A stretch of DNA of 64,000 nucleotides from Chthonobacter rhizosphaerae (GTDB lineage: Bacteria > Pseudomonadota > Alphaproteobacteria > Rhizobiales > Pleomorphomonadaceae): positions 1-64,000 of the forward strand of contig NZ_JACDIS010000009.1 in the NCBI RefSeq assembly GCF_013839525.1, in the 5' to 3' direction. This document shows positions 59,201-64,000 of the stretch, in pieces. Position numbers and translations under genes: made by a program. Under the pieces are notes generated by a model. That model searched no databases. It saw only the letters and a list, made by a program, of their open reading frames with translations, and had not been told where the DNA came from. The stretch's first letter is position 1; the number at the start of each line of letters is the position of its first letter.

Positions 59201-60076
59201 ACCGGTGCCCGAATTGCCGCGCACGGCGGATTCCGCCTGGAGGCGCATCGGCAGGGCCGCCGTCGCCTCGGCTTCGACCGCGAGGAGCGTCATGGAGGCG
59301 TCGGCGATCGCGGTGTCGCTGTCGAGCGGCTCCTCCACCGAAAGGGTCTCGATCTCCTCGACCGGAGGCAGGGAGCGGGCGACCATCTGCGCCGGGCGGG
59401 AGCCGGACGAGGTGGCCTCGTCACCGGCTTCGTCAGTCGTCGGCTCGTCTGTCGGAGCGGGGTCGTTGGTGGCGATCGACGATGTCGTCTCGCCGTCGCC
59501 GGACGGATCGCCGGCCTGGTCGTCGGACGCCGGGGGCACCGAGGTGTCCGGGTCGTCGAGGGTGGCGGCGTCGTCGGGCGCGGGCCGCGCGGAGGCTTCG
59601 GACTGCGCTACGGTCATCAGCGCGAGCGCCGCGATGGCGGCGACTTCGAGCGACGCGCCGTCGCCGCCGATCCCGCCCGGCAGGCCGGCGGCGGGCGTCT
59701 GGTCGTTCACCGTCAGGTCCAGGATGTCGGCGCCGGAGCCGTTCCGGCCGTTGAAGACCAGCTTGGACGCGCCGGACGGCAGGTCCAGGTGGATGGACAG
59801 GACCGCCGCCGTGGACCAGGAGCCGGTCGACGGGAAGGTGATGGACTCCGGCTTGCCGCCGGCCAGGACCAGGTCCACCGCGCGGCTGGTCGGCCAGCCG
59901 TTGGCGTAGCGGATCAGGATCTCATGCCGGCCCGCCTCCTCGACGACGACGTCGAAGCTCTGGGCGCCCTTCGGGGCAGGCGACACGTCGACGCCAAGGC
60001 TCGACTGCAGGTCGGCCACCGAGGTGTCGTGGCCATGAGCGTTAACGTTCGAGGCGTTGTCGAAGCTCTTGTCCAT
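44279..60076 (-). CDS. giant type I-secreted multi-domain surface protein with carbohydrate-binding-like and sugar-dehydrogenase-like modules (5265 aa)
   Basis: ATG 60076 follows GGGGGGATATT. No signal peptide. The N-terminus has a CBM35-like stretch (about 35-125) and an acidic Ser/Asp/Pro linker (160-245). About six CBM6/35-like modules follow, of the form (I/V)QAE...GxxxPNID, at roughly 290-430, 438-613, 805-975, 2005-2165, 2280-2445 and 3370-3555. Cadherin/Ig-like repeats lie near 620-800, 985-1285 and 1450-1660 (TEGALAVGALTATDLDGDRV). A malectin-like domain spans about 2455-2650. A glucose/sorbosone dehydrogenase-like propeller (about 2795-3268; TSIEFGPDGKLYVATITGEV) is embedded. Choice-of-anchor-like repeats, a second malectin-like domain and three CBM6-like modules (about 4720-5205) follow. 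The acidic tail ends DIQSLDHVFGFDLMV, the probable export signal. No RTX nonapeptides. Binding to polysaccharides is likely; enzymatic activity is unproven. Confidence 0.9.
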   Translation of the reverse strand: MDKSFDNASNVNAHGHDTSVADLQSSLGVDVSPAPKGAQSFDVVVEEAGRHEILIRYANGWPTSRAVDLVLAGGKPESITFPSTGSWSTAAVLSIHLDLPSGASKLVFNGRNGSGADILDLTVNDQTPAAGLPGGIGGDGASLEVAAIAALALMTVAQSEASARPAPDDAATLDDPDTSVPPASDDQAGDPSGDGETTSSIATNDPAPTDEPTTDEAGDEATSSGSRPAQMVARSLPPVEEIETLSVEEPLDSDTAIADASMTLLAVEAEATAALPMRLQAESAVRGNSGTGSIATTPTIVSVGTATGADAANADAADGDSYVDFSGLNGDFNNGAGEYVEWTFTVDAAGAYDLAFGYAFFSAGVANRPMRLDVNGALWDRLFDMPNTGANTTYREVWTRVELQAGENTIRLTSNGYSGPNIDYLDVRAPNPDVFVFQAEDLAPAATPTTSLDANRPITPAFMAAKNAVTTSDETFRVGAEGEAYLDWGGAAAFADFTVDVARAGTYAVSITYANGSNAGRQLELVDAQSSALLTTFQFSPTAWSAPARLPHDITELDTAPGTNDANPTTIVSGWEAWTTETRLVTLPAGTTTLRLTSLGSQITGPNIDKIVVALDTPADVNEAPTAAAVQASTAEDASVVIDLSGAIADPDAGDALTITASVPAAQGTVAVNGASLVFTPAANFNGTATISYTVKDAAGLTASSTATVSVSAVNDAPTLTGSLAAATLPSTGGTVDLTGLVAADVDGDALALGVRAPAGGTLPVGITVVNGALSVAGTVAPGTYAVEVFATDGTLASAGVPLSVTVESAPVPDPFTQILIQAESATLSLVDSTPEDSDTAIRTPRNPETNPTLPTGLRPGFSGSGYLDFGNTAGDKATYTFTLPTGGTFDVHFRYASNSLRPLTFSVDGGAGQSIPFAATGTTVSGPTEGFNNWAVMKVTLTLSAGAHTFALAIPAGATTGPNIDAIAITAVGATPDFSAPNALPVVTGDAFTVTEGALAVGALTATDLDGDRVTYSLSANPATDNALFAIDANTGALTFKAAPDFEAPADADNVYTVEVLAFDGTASTTRTVTVTVANDTADDVPVVDNTAPAITSEPAFTVAENTTAVGAIVATDLDGDTLTYSLTGADADKLTIGADGTLLLKAGADFETMSDANGDGVLEATVTVSDGAASVTQAITVTVVDANEAPSSIALFGPRTVSEAAAAGTVVGTVSAVDPDAGDSVSLAVDDARFVIDDTGRLVVAEGAVFDYESEPTIDVVITATDEAGLASTRTVTLQVGDVAEPIPPTGIVFSPATLTSYSSQDGGAGASVTDAGSTLMLAGNLWKRAPIGSTYTITADTKLVATVTLGASLSEIVAIGFDDDNAPFETADRSVYQLFGTQGQSTFVDLRQGATGVPGQTVTVTIDLSAHAGKTISSLVFVADDDVAGNGLGSVSFSNVQLVEESVAETNRAPVVVGGGIADQVLPERSALEIDLPFVDADGDALTYTVTVVDGSGNPAAGFSGLVVEQGTLKGILAAAPSPVPYTVTVTASDGKGGTISTSFDLTVEDVNEAPEVDAGVAYEPYLAAVGQEIEGIDLASFAEAFSDPDGDSLVLTVEDLPAGLTLNEEGVIVGTPTMPGETSFTVVATDPNGLRAELTIDFIVEGPAAGDTITVEAEAFTGLPSATAFYAAALPGASGNQVIRTNASQSAAVSTNLAQNGVIEGWYEVSITVYDETDGNSTFSLSIGDTVLASNLSFDANGAFVNPGQPRGDGGQSGNLKVITFTTPVYVDASSVATLTGLSNAGEFLRIDKLTFTRTEAAELPPTAPVLTGGAVTENVAGAVVGTLSALDPDGSAAGLTFSTADARFVIDGATLKLANGVSLDHEAGETVNVAVSVTDAEGLTTTGTVSVAVGDVNEAPTLAAGAAIDDVAIVAGTAGVVNLAAELGATDPDGTAVTYVARLADGSPLPAGMTVTNGQLQIAGTLPVGTYSVVALATDGALTSPEVGFTVTVGATPAFTPIVIQAESGVITSLDNGANATVTTIRDPSNPETNPNLPTGLRPDFSGTGYVDYGDTAGDRLTYTVTVSQAGTYDFNVRFASNTARPLDLVVNGGAPTTLALPATGTNSTGPAEGFNNWAFFTVPVTLQAGANVFSLAIPAGATTGPNVDRIEITALGTGPIGADVSADADDQPLFLSGPVGELNETEAASINFNIAGVDDDIVKVEVSFDGGATRVTVLPDADGDFTVDGSALPPGTRTATVIVTDEAGNTAETGMTIVIADDEPPVEDFSVTVQAETFAIQDVEAVAGTPADTVARTPTNKEPLATAANSGPGLAFDQFGLRPGYEGSGYLDTGNDVGDSASFTITAPSAGTYQLTIRYANGGATDRPMTVSVGGVQQTVPFSSTTPAGATDGWSTWGEVTIDVELAAGPNTISFTNQIANGPNIDEVTVSRDGDLPGETRDLIRFEEVVKINFQPAPGQTFQGLPNGFVTPAGYLADIGAAYGDRGNGFSYGWVTEASVADGTANGTTPTAQPANAHWYKNTVPGASDLQKTYAHFEYPGAGASGSRAWEMALENGTYQVTLSIGDTAGAFDSNYVVNLEGQRAIPTWVPANPIDGTQTGGGFRSTLVTKMVTVTDGRLTIDSIGGTNTEIQYIEVERVPDLTPGDGRTADLDYSFFTAPVAASLEDGQVSIALGPNGELPVDIDPTSSLVVGVNLQADGNRGPNIAYVEGIKLVETLTGVEVEIDVQISGGADSLTIRPLQQLKENTSYTLKVQDVMDLGSVENPDGALLQFQDLTTTFVTGTAPVDVPREVAFTTTTLLDGFNDGAGGYTSIEFGPDGKLYVATITGEVHRWTVKSDGSIDKASQETLSLDYLDAGSAGRRGIVGFAFDPEDPNTIWITDNAPIPREAKAFNTPEFSGRVSKITLGTGGSFENATAETYITGLPRSGGDHLTNSLEFRPNPAFGQAGEPEYLLYLSQGSNSAAGAPDNAWGNRPERLLNAAILEIDPTRDAPAGGFDVRTEPIDLDDTPTTSFPLSQFNADGTYPGMYNPFAQDAVLKIYATGVRNAYDLVWHSNGQLYVPTNGTASGGKTPQDPTQPGLDTVISNSPKQYDYLFTVDEGGYYGHPNVLRDEYVLNGGNPTSGRDPNEVVGGNDGNPNTDGYQTGVQTDPDYDLDGVYNLGYNQSPNGATEYKGNAFGSNLKGAILFAQFSTGDNVRVIKVDAEGKIIGDDVLRRPDGSVINNYIDPLDIIENPVTGQLYLMTLNRGTGASQLILLTPAPGGVTADISADADGNLAILAIDTDNPAQAVFQVNGLDDDITAIRVQFNDGPKQTVVLNAQKQFTVDLGALTGQVTAKVEVTDDALNTATASVVFTPGEDPSEPEYVTLLTIQAEDRTPADGTAVTVATGVNAQIQIRDASNPETGTTGLVNGLRPGAVGTDGNTDNTDGVPGGYADFGATNADFMTFAFQVSADDAGAAILRFRYANGSDPAGTGGGVRPLQVEVNGTIVTVNPFPPAAGATADARWATWLTVEIPVTLAAGQNTVTLRSVNATGPNIDQMEVLVPADEPSVPNDGEVVVDGVTYVLYEAENAVRSGAAAVITEDRDQSGTGFVDFVGPTNETLTWTIEVDAAGSYGIDILYALATTKTARPMTLSVNGQVVETLPFLPNSNAAESVWGAQKAVLALAAGVNTITVTAPGGVGPNVDGLRVTRDPVEAFEPDHADIVGSGRIELEATDGSANVVSGSAVDFYFTVAADGIYKLDVAANTGAANGQGLTWFLNGVELDESDFPGTGAAGEESVYATLQAGVQYQLRIVSDAPGANGIDYLDLSPAPGNANADIAVQSLDPAYFDDRLHFSFLENPVQDGVTRDFKDSGTVRISNTGTEPLTVLEVDLDGPFKLANPTALDGLTLAPGAVLDVEVLFDRAAYTPPTGTAAQIDAASSVFQGKLVIRTNDADSPVAEVDLAGFWQRVPEGGQEPNVNEIWRIFGFGNVIEGLTTRGGGENSVLSTDDVFAKTDETEVLSPYWRIADGFTAAKITQIAAFHGPGGATIGIHNPGNKGAGVTFWNHEGTDNQRLLPNTGNDTSFSTRTFTANDIPDGWTGADAFGISVAGLSTDPRLNPRGDVEVPGAQQGHTVKVFQALDADGNVIPNVFLGVMDYTGINYDYNDNLFIIEGVQPVGFGQEMVVSGLDDAAADDRLVFTSIDNPVNATQAFRNEAVITITNSGFGPLTIQGIDVGNPAAFQIVGTVPTQIAAGASAQVTVRFIGTHAGTGSGADLYKSTLTIRSDDMDGPQVIQLAGLAQEFSENGSEPTVAQIVEAFGYGTDMAQGELAGGGVVETIGDEVLMPYLQKLDGARPVEIIQIAAFLNQGNVARLGFHGLNSSAVNNLFANDDQQGQTILPDQLVAGAGSGATVARGVINQNGPFGLFISVDGRPTYSSWSDPEANRIDPNFGQLVGDDQGHLIRFFQALDADGEVIEGTYIGIQDYPGAGNYDYNDHMFVIKNVKPFTLGQAFDADGNGVNDAIEDDGDNDGTVDFFDPDTDPVDPGGDNRGAFVLGVNFGGGAIANDPVLGVPLVGQSDPRVVVSGSVNTAPGTDAASNPNGANATAGSAFKTYEDGSNWTAAISVANGTYVVVIHTQETYWNAAGQRQFDVSVNGQPVITNLDPFAVAGGDKPIAVETVVTVTDGKITLNLSADIDNAALNAVTIYQYDPPGDDQRPVSGTPFVVDADGVTIDASNYDLGGQGVAYNDAAGLQGGTNGGRAGSDVEATAGGDIGWIEAGEWLEYTIDVETAGRYDLSLLLANAAGAGRSAVVSFFRPGETTAYATSGSIANPTTASWSTFASRSGGSVALEDGEQVVRVTFAGGSQDFRSLTLTPTVVQTPFGGTAPTFSNGTLTVDATNFDNGGQGISWNDNPGLDGGTAATVRPGRDVEFVGSQNDIGFVKPGEWVEYTVNVPTAGTYTFAALAKTPVTGATIAVSLAGGAQLGTLTLADGHAGGSNFDSAAFQPTAGIGIPLSAGLQTLRLTFNGPLASNGYVLDLRSFTLTAPATQTPFGGTAPVLDDDGLTVMATAYDNGGQGVAYNDAAGLQGGTNGGRAGSAVEVTPTGAVGWVSNGEWLEYTINVEEAGRYLLSFSAAIGETSGPSRSITATFTNGGSVETVTVATPLTGTWTNFQTTPGVAVDLDAGQTVVRLTFNNGPQDLMNFRLQPAPAAQIQAALFDGSAEEGLLFAAAAEPIDEPLDPVDAPAPETPADDPDIQSLDHVFGFDLMV
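44797..44876. repeat. 80-bp in-frame repeat in the C-terminal modules (copy 1)
   Basis: Almost identical to 45805-45884, 1008 bp away, with about five or six mismatches. It encodes the conserved DxGGQGVAYNDAAGLQGGTN part of the first and third terminal CBM6-like modules, so a recent duplication or gene conversion. Confidence 0.75.
45805..45884. repeat. 80-bp in-frame repeat in the C-terminal modules (copy 2)
   Basis: Partner of 44797-44876. Confidence 0.75.
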
Positions 60077-60415
60077 AATATCCCCCCGCGCGGAACAAAT
60101 CGGTTCGCGCATTCTTGTAGAAAGGACTTGGTCGCTGAAAATCTGCAGCCAGTGGTGGAAGTCTCACCCGATCAACATCGGGACGAAATAGCGTATTCGA
60201 TTGTTAACCGAGATCATTTTGGGTACCTGTTGTCGGTCCGATAAACGAAACGACTAGGTTACTGGTTGTTTTCGACGTGTCTTCCCGGTTATTTCTCTCC
60301 GGTTTGACTGACGGACACGGCGCAGGATCGGGCAAAATCGGCCTCGGCCGGCGAACAGGTCGCCGGGGAGCACAGGTCATCGACAGGGTGGGCGGCGGAC
60401 CGGCCGCGACCGGCG
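60077..60415 (-). promoter_or_regulatory. leader of the giant gene and LuxR terminator region
   Basis: The first 200 bp are AT-richer than the surroundings, as expected for a promoter and leader. A short palindrome CCCGAT-CAAC-ATCGGG lies at 60168-60183, about 92 bp before the start. At 60348-60366 CCGGCGA and TCGCCGG form a hairpin below the LuxR gene, a possible terminator. I could not place a -35/-10 pair. Confidence 0.4.
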
Positions 60416-61066
60416 TCAGCTGGGGGCGACGGCCGCGGCGGGTCTGGTCCTGGCTGCGAAGAGAGCCGCCTGGGTGCGGTTCTGCATGCCGAGTTTCTTC
60501 AGGATCGAGCGCACGTGCACGCGCGTGGTGCTGTCGCTGATGTCGAGCCTGCGGGCGATGGTCTTGTTGCTGGCGCCCTGGGCGATGAGGTCGAGGACCG
60601 TCTGCTCGCGCTCGGTCAGGCGGTTCAGGTCGTCAGGGCGCTCGGGCGCTTCGGGGCCGGAGGCCATCACCGAGGCCAGGATGTCCGACGGCAGGAGAAC
60701 CAGGCCCTGGCGCACGATCCGTGCCGTGAGGGCGATCTCGTCGGCGGTGCAGTCGCTGGGCAGGATGGCGCCGACGAGCCCGACCAGCGATCGCAGGGGC
60801 GCCACGTCCTGGTTGCCGCGCAGCAGCAGGACGACGCGGCCGAGCTGGTCGGTTCCGGCGCCGTCGAGCGCCTCCGCGATCGCCGACGGCCGGATCGCCT
60901 CGACGATGTATACGGTTTCATCGTCAGGCTCGGCCGCCGCGACGTCATCGAGGCAGGACGTCGAGGCGACCCGCTCGAAGTATGGGGCGACGGATTCCCG
61001 GATCACGGACACCAGAATGGAGCTGTCGCTGACGATGCACGCTTTAGTCTCGGCCATCGAACTCAT
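60416..61066 (-). CDS. LuxR/FixJ-type regulator with a degenerate receiver (216 aa)
   Basis: The C-terminal LuxR HTH is clear (LTEREQTVLDLIAQGASNKT, IARRLDISDSTTRVHVRSIL). The N-terminal part resembles a receiver (KACIVSDSSILVSVIRESVA), but the beta-3 position is TVYIVEAIRP, with Glu56 where the phospho-acceptor Asp is expected. It may therefore be phosphorylation-independent, as in some CsgD/VpsT-like matrix regulators. ATG 61066 is chosen; a second ATG three codons on is possible. It lies upstream of the giant gene on the same strand and probably controls it. Confidence 0.8.
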   Translation of the reverse strand: MSSMAETKACIVSDSSILVSVIRESVAPYFERVASTSCLDDVAAAEPDDETVYIVEAIRPSAIAEALDGAGTDQLGRVVLLLRGNQDVAPLRSLVGLVGAILPSDCTADEIALTARIVRQGLVLLPSDILASVMASGPEAPERPDDLNRLTEREQTVLDLIAQGASNKTIARRLDISDSTTRVHVRSILKKLGMQNRTQAALFAARTRPAAAVAPS

Positions 61067-61242
61067 CCCGAGGACTGTTGCGTGCAATATGCATCTATTT
61101 TTATCTTTTGAGTTGCGAACCTGTTGTTAAGATTAAAGCGCAACGGAGAATTGCGGTGGCGTCCGGCTCGACCGCCTCTCCTTACGATATCCGGAGCTTG
61201 ACGATCGCATGCAATGGACCTGGCGCGGTCGCCACCGCGGCG

Positions 61243-63306
61243 TCAGCCCGCGGCGAGCGCGTCGGCGCTTCGCCAGGCGGTCCACTGCCGGATCGCCACG
61301 GGTGCGATAAGGGCCGCGCCGACCAGGGTGGAGTAGAGCTCGGGCGCGACCAGGAGAAGCGACGCGAGCCCGAGGAGCACGCGCTCCCAGGTGGCCGTCC
61401 GGACCAGGAGCCAGCCGGAGATGGCGGCGCCGAGGCAGGCGATCCCGAGCATGCAGCCGACGAAGGCGAGCACGAAGGCCGTCCAGGTGAACCCCGTCGT
61501 GACCAGGAGGAGCGACGGGGAGAACACGAACACGAACGGCACCAGGACCTTGCCGAGACTGAGCCGGAAGGCCGTGTTGCCGGCCTTGAAGGGGTCGGCG
61601 GCCGCCATGCCGGCCGCCGCGTAGGCGGCGAGCGCCACGGGCGGCGTGATGTCGGCGAGGACGCCGTAGTAGAAGACGAAGAAGTGGGCCACGATCGGCT
61701 CCACGCCGAGGAGGCCCAGGGTCGGGGCCGCGATGGTCGCCATGATGATGTAGTTGGCGGTCGTCGGGATGCCGCAGCCCATCAGGATGCAGACGACGCC
61801 GGTCATCATCAGGGTGAAGAGGAGCGTCAGCGTCTGCGGCGCGAACAGGGCCGCCGGGAGGATCTGGCCGAGGGCGGCGGACAGGTCGGCGGCCGTGGAC
61901 GTGACGATGAAGGAGATCTTGAAGCCGACGCCGGTCAGCGTGACGACGCCGACCACGATGCCCACCGTGGCGGCCGCGGCGCCGACGGCGAGCGCGTATT
62001 TCGCGCCGTCGCGCAGGCCCGCGAACACCTCGCCGATCGACATGCGCCGGCGCGGGTTGAGAAGGCCGACCGCGATGCAGAGGGTGATGCCCCAGAAGGC
62101 CGCCAGGTAGGGCGTGTAGCCGGCGAGGAGGATGCCGACGAGCACCACGAGCGGGATGACGGTCGGCCAGTCGCGCCGGAACGCGTCCTTCAGGTCCGGC
62201 ATCTCGTCCGGGCGCAGGCCCCGGAGCCCGTTGCGCTTGGCTTCGAAGTGCACCTGCACGAGCACCCCGAAGAAGTGCATGAAGGCCGGCACGATCGCGG
62301 CCAGGATGATGGTCGTGTAGGGCAGGCCGAGGAATTCGATCATCAGGAAGGCGGCCGCGCCCATGATCGGCGGCGTGATCTGCCCGCCGGTGGACGACGA
62401 CGCCTCCACGGCGGCGGCGAACTCGCGCTTGTAGCCGAGCTTGATCATGGCCGGGATGGTGAGCGACCCCACCGTCACCGTGTTGGCGACGGACGATCCG
62501 GAGATCATGCCGAACAGCGCCGATCCGAAGATGGAGACCTTGGCGGGCCCGCCGGCGTAGCGCCCGGCGACCCAGGCGGCGCAGTCCAGGAAGAGCTGGC
62601 CGAGGCCGATCCGGGTGGCGAACACGCCGAACAGCACGAAGTGGAACACGTAGGTGGAGACCACGCCGAGCGCGATGCCGTAGATGCCCTGGGTCGTCAG
62701 GTAGAGGTGGTCGACGAGCTGGGCGACCGTCGCGCCCGGATGGACCAGGATGCCCGGCATGGACGGGCCGAAGATGGCGTAGCTCATGAAGATGAGCGCG
62801 ATGATCGGCAGCGGCCAGCCGACGGAGCGCCGGGTCGCCTCCAGGAGGAGGAGGATCAGCACGCCGCCGAGGACCACGTCGGCGGTGGTCGGGTTGCCGA
62901 CCCGGAAGGCGAGGGCGTCGAGCGGGATCAGCGGCACGTGGAGCACGGCCACCACGGCGGCGGCGGCGAGCGCCCAGTCGTAGAGCGGGATGCCGGTCGG
63001 GCGGAACCAGGAACCGGGACGCGCCTCGAACCCGCGCCGCGTCGCCGGGAAGACCAGGAAGACGAGCCCAAGCACCAGCGACAGGTGGATGCCGCGATGG
63101 ACCATCTCGGACAGGAGCCCGAAGCCGGCGGTGTAGTAGTGGAAGATTGACAGGGCCACCAGGATGCCGCCGACCAGCCAGTTCGCCCGCGGTGAGAGCG
63201 GCCGGAACCGGATCTCGGAATCGAATCTCTCCTCCAGCTCGCGCGCCTTCGCCTCGTCGAGTTCGAGGGGCGGAAGCGTGGTGTCCGGATTGGTGGGTGA
63301 CGTCAT
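61243..63306 (-). CDS. TRAP transporter fused permease, 4TM/12TM type (687 aa)
   Basis: Fused DctQ/DctM-type TRAP permease. A short acidic N-terminus is followed by many membrane helices, with GMISGSSVANTVTVGSLTIP and TGGQITPPIMGAAAFLMIEF in the DctM half and CGIPTTANYIIMATIAAP later. The fused type normally works with a TAXI-family binding protein, which is the gene just upstream. It drives sodium- or proton-coupled uptake of an organic acid or similar small solute. ATG 63306. Intact. Confidence 0.93.
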   Translation of the reverse strand: MTSPTNPDTTLPPLELDEAKARELEERFDSEIRFRPLSPRANWLVGGILVALSIFHYYTAGFGLLSEMVHRGIHLSLVLGLVFLVFPATRRGFEARPGSWFRPTGIPLYDWALAAAAVVAVLHVPLIPLDALAFRVGNPTTADVVLGGVLILLLLEATRRSVGWPLPIIALIFMSYAIFGPSMPGILVHPGATVAQLVDHLYLTTQGIYGIALGVVSTYVFHFVLFGVFATRIGLGQLFLDCAAWVAGRYAGGPAKVSIFGSALFGMISGSSVANTVTVGSLTIPAMIKLGYKREFAAAVEASSSTGGQITPPIMGAAAFLMIEFLGLPYTTIILAAIVPAFMHFFGVLVQVHFEAKRNGLRGLRPDEMPDLKDAFRRDWPTVIPLVVLVGILLAGYTPYLAAFWGITLCIAVGLLNPRRRMSIGEVFAGLRDGAKYALAVGAAAATVGIVVGVVTLTGVGFKISFIVTSTAADLSAALGQILPAALFAPQTLTLLFTLMMTGVVCILMGCGIPTTANYIIMATIAAPTLGLLGVEPIVAHFFVFYYGVLADITPPVALAAYAAAGMAAADPFKAGNTAFRLSLGKVLVPFVFVFSPSLLLVTTGFTWTAFVLAFVGCMLGIACLGAAISGWLLVRTATWERVLLGLASLLLVAPELYSTLVGAALIAPVAIRQWTAWRSADALAAG

Positions 63307-63341
63307 GGTCTGGGTCCGGTCGGCAAGGGAGATCCTGGGAA

Positions 63342-63366
63342 GGTCCGCGGCCGGCGGCCGCGGACC
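63342..63366 (-). terminator. hairpin between the TAXI binding protein and the permease
   Basis: GGTCCGCGGCC (63342-63352) and GGCCGCGGACC (63356-63366), perfect 11-bp arms with a 3-base loop. In binding-protein transporter operons such hairpins keep binding-protein mRNA more abundant than permease mRNA. Confidence 0.55.
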
Positions 63367-63381
63367 CGAGGCGTCGGCGGC

Positions 63382-64000
63382 TTACTTCAGCACGCCCTTC
63401 TCGCGGTAGAAGCGCTCGGCGCCCGGATGAAGCGGGATGCCGAGGCTGGTGGTGGCCGTGTCCAGCGTGATCAGCTTGCCCTTGGCGTGGCCGGCGTCGA
63501 GGGCGGCCCGGGAGGCGTCGTTCCACAGCACGCTGACGATGTTGTAGACGAGATCCTCCGGCAGCTTGGCGCTGGTGACCCACTGGGCGGCGACCGCGAT
63601 GGTCGGCGTCTCGCCGACGCCCGCATAGGTCTCGGCCGGGACGGTGTCCTTGCTGAAGAAGGTGTACTCGCCGATCAGCTTGTCGATCTCCGGCCCGGTG
63701 ATGGGGACGAGCTCGATGCCGCTGGAGGTGGCGAGTTCGGAGATGGCGCCGGTCGGATAGCCGCCCACGAAGAAATAGGCGTCGAGGGCGCCGTCGCGCA
63801 GACGGTCGCCGGCCGGGCCGGGCTTCAGGTATTCGGCCTCCACGTCGTCTTCCGACAGGCCGAACGCGCCGAGCACCAGACGGGCGTCCACCAGGGTGCC
63901 CGACCCGGGCTCGTCGAGCGACACCCGCTTGCCCTTGAGGTCCGCGACCGACTTGATGCCGGATCCCTTGGCGGCCACCAGGTGGATCGTCTCGGGATAG
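63382..64000 (-). CDS. TAXI-family TRAP transporter solute-binding protein, C-terminal part
   Basis: Runs off the right edge; the visible part begins YPETIHLVAAKGSGIKSVAD and continues LKGKRVSLDEPGSGTLVDAR, ALDAYFFVGGYPTGAISELA and IPLHPGAERFYREKGVLK. These are the hinge and second lobe of TAXI (TRAP-associated extracytoplasmic immunogenic) proteins. The N-terminal lobe and signal peptide lie outside the window. Paired with the fused permease. Substrate not predictable; TAXI systems take up glutamate, oxoglutarate and other compounds. Confidence 0.92.
   Translation of the reverse strand, partial: YPETIHLVAAKGSGIKSVADLKGKRVSLDEPGSGTLVDARLVLGAFGLSEDDVEAEYLKPGPAGDRLRDGALDAYFFVGGYPTGAISELATSSGIELVPITGPEIDKLIGEYTFFSKDTVPAETYAGVGETPTIAVAAQWVTSAKLPEDLVYNIVSVLWNDASRAALDAGHAKGKLITLDTATTSLGIPLHPGAERFYREKGVLK

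Noticed and set aside
59680-59700. PAAG motif at residues 128-131 of the giant protein as a LapG-type cleavage site
   Set aside because: The preceding region looks like a CBM module and not a retention domain, and no LapD/LapG genes are in the window.
44306-60244. An antisense frame open for over 5300 codons opposite the giant gene
   Set aside because: Its translation is low-complexity Arg/Gly/Val/Asp-rich with no domain, and it mirrors the codon bias of the true gene (rare TTA, CTA and TCA codons). Compositional artefact.

Overview
The window is GC-rich, with strong G/C third-position bias, and looks like an alphaproteobacterial chromosome, probably Hyphomicrobiales or a relative. The evidence is an EcfG-like sigma factor, PRC-barrel, DUF2231 and DUF2254 stress-type genes, IS66/IS110/IS3 elements, a TAXI-type TRAP transporter and a type I secretion locus. 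No rRNA, tRNA or CRISPR array was found.

1-18 kb is a mobile-DNA and defence region. It opens with a decayed IS110 transposase. A translationally coupled pair follows: an RsbQ-like alpha/beta hydrolase and a PAS-histidine kinase-receiver protein. Next is a three-layer IS nest: an IS3-family (IS2-like) orfA remnant cut by an IS66 element, itself split by a complete IS3-family element with 13-bp terminal repeats and a TTC target duplication. The IS66 stump abuts a truncated type III-like modification gene (mod), last gene of a four-gene operon (helicase-nuclease Res, DUF262/HNH protein, DUF4268-like protein, Mod). A decayed DHFR/RibD-like gene, an AT-richer Mrr-type nuclease, an IS3 orfB remnant and a second decayed IS110 copy complete it.

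18.1-23.5 kb is a compact integrative, satellite-like element: tyrosine integrase, an unrecognised 302-aa protein, an AlpA-like regulator, a small protein, a primase/helicase-like ATPase, a DUF5681 protein and a 69-aa protein. A 252-bp gap in it carries three 9-bp repeats facing three inverted copies around an AT-rich core, a possible replication origin.

24.2-39.7 kb is a redox and envelope-stress island: zinc alcohol dehydrogenase, Tat-like SDR, DUF2231 protein, PQQ-type sugar dehydrogenase lipoprotein, DUF2254 protein, an ECF sigma/anti-sigma pair, a Crp/Fnr regulator, an HtrA protease in a row with three PRC-barrel proteins (one with polyQ and proline-spaced repeats), a HdeA-like protein split by a Gly/Ser linker, an EcfG-like sigma factor and an EF-hand protein. 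Several genes are preceded by GGAAC-type promoter candidates. At 39.5-41.1 kb an AT-richer FkbM methyltransferase gene sits between a truncated sodC and the last codons of a PQQ dehydrogenase gene.

41.1-61.1 kb is a surface-protein locus: a LuxR-type regulator, a 5265-residue secreted protein built of carbohydrate-binding-like, cadherin-like and malectin-like modules with an embedded sugar-dehydrogenase-like propeller, and its type I ABC exporter and HlyD adaptor. From 61.2 kb to the right edge lie a fused TRAP permease and the C-terminal part of its TAXI binding protein.
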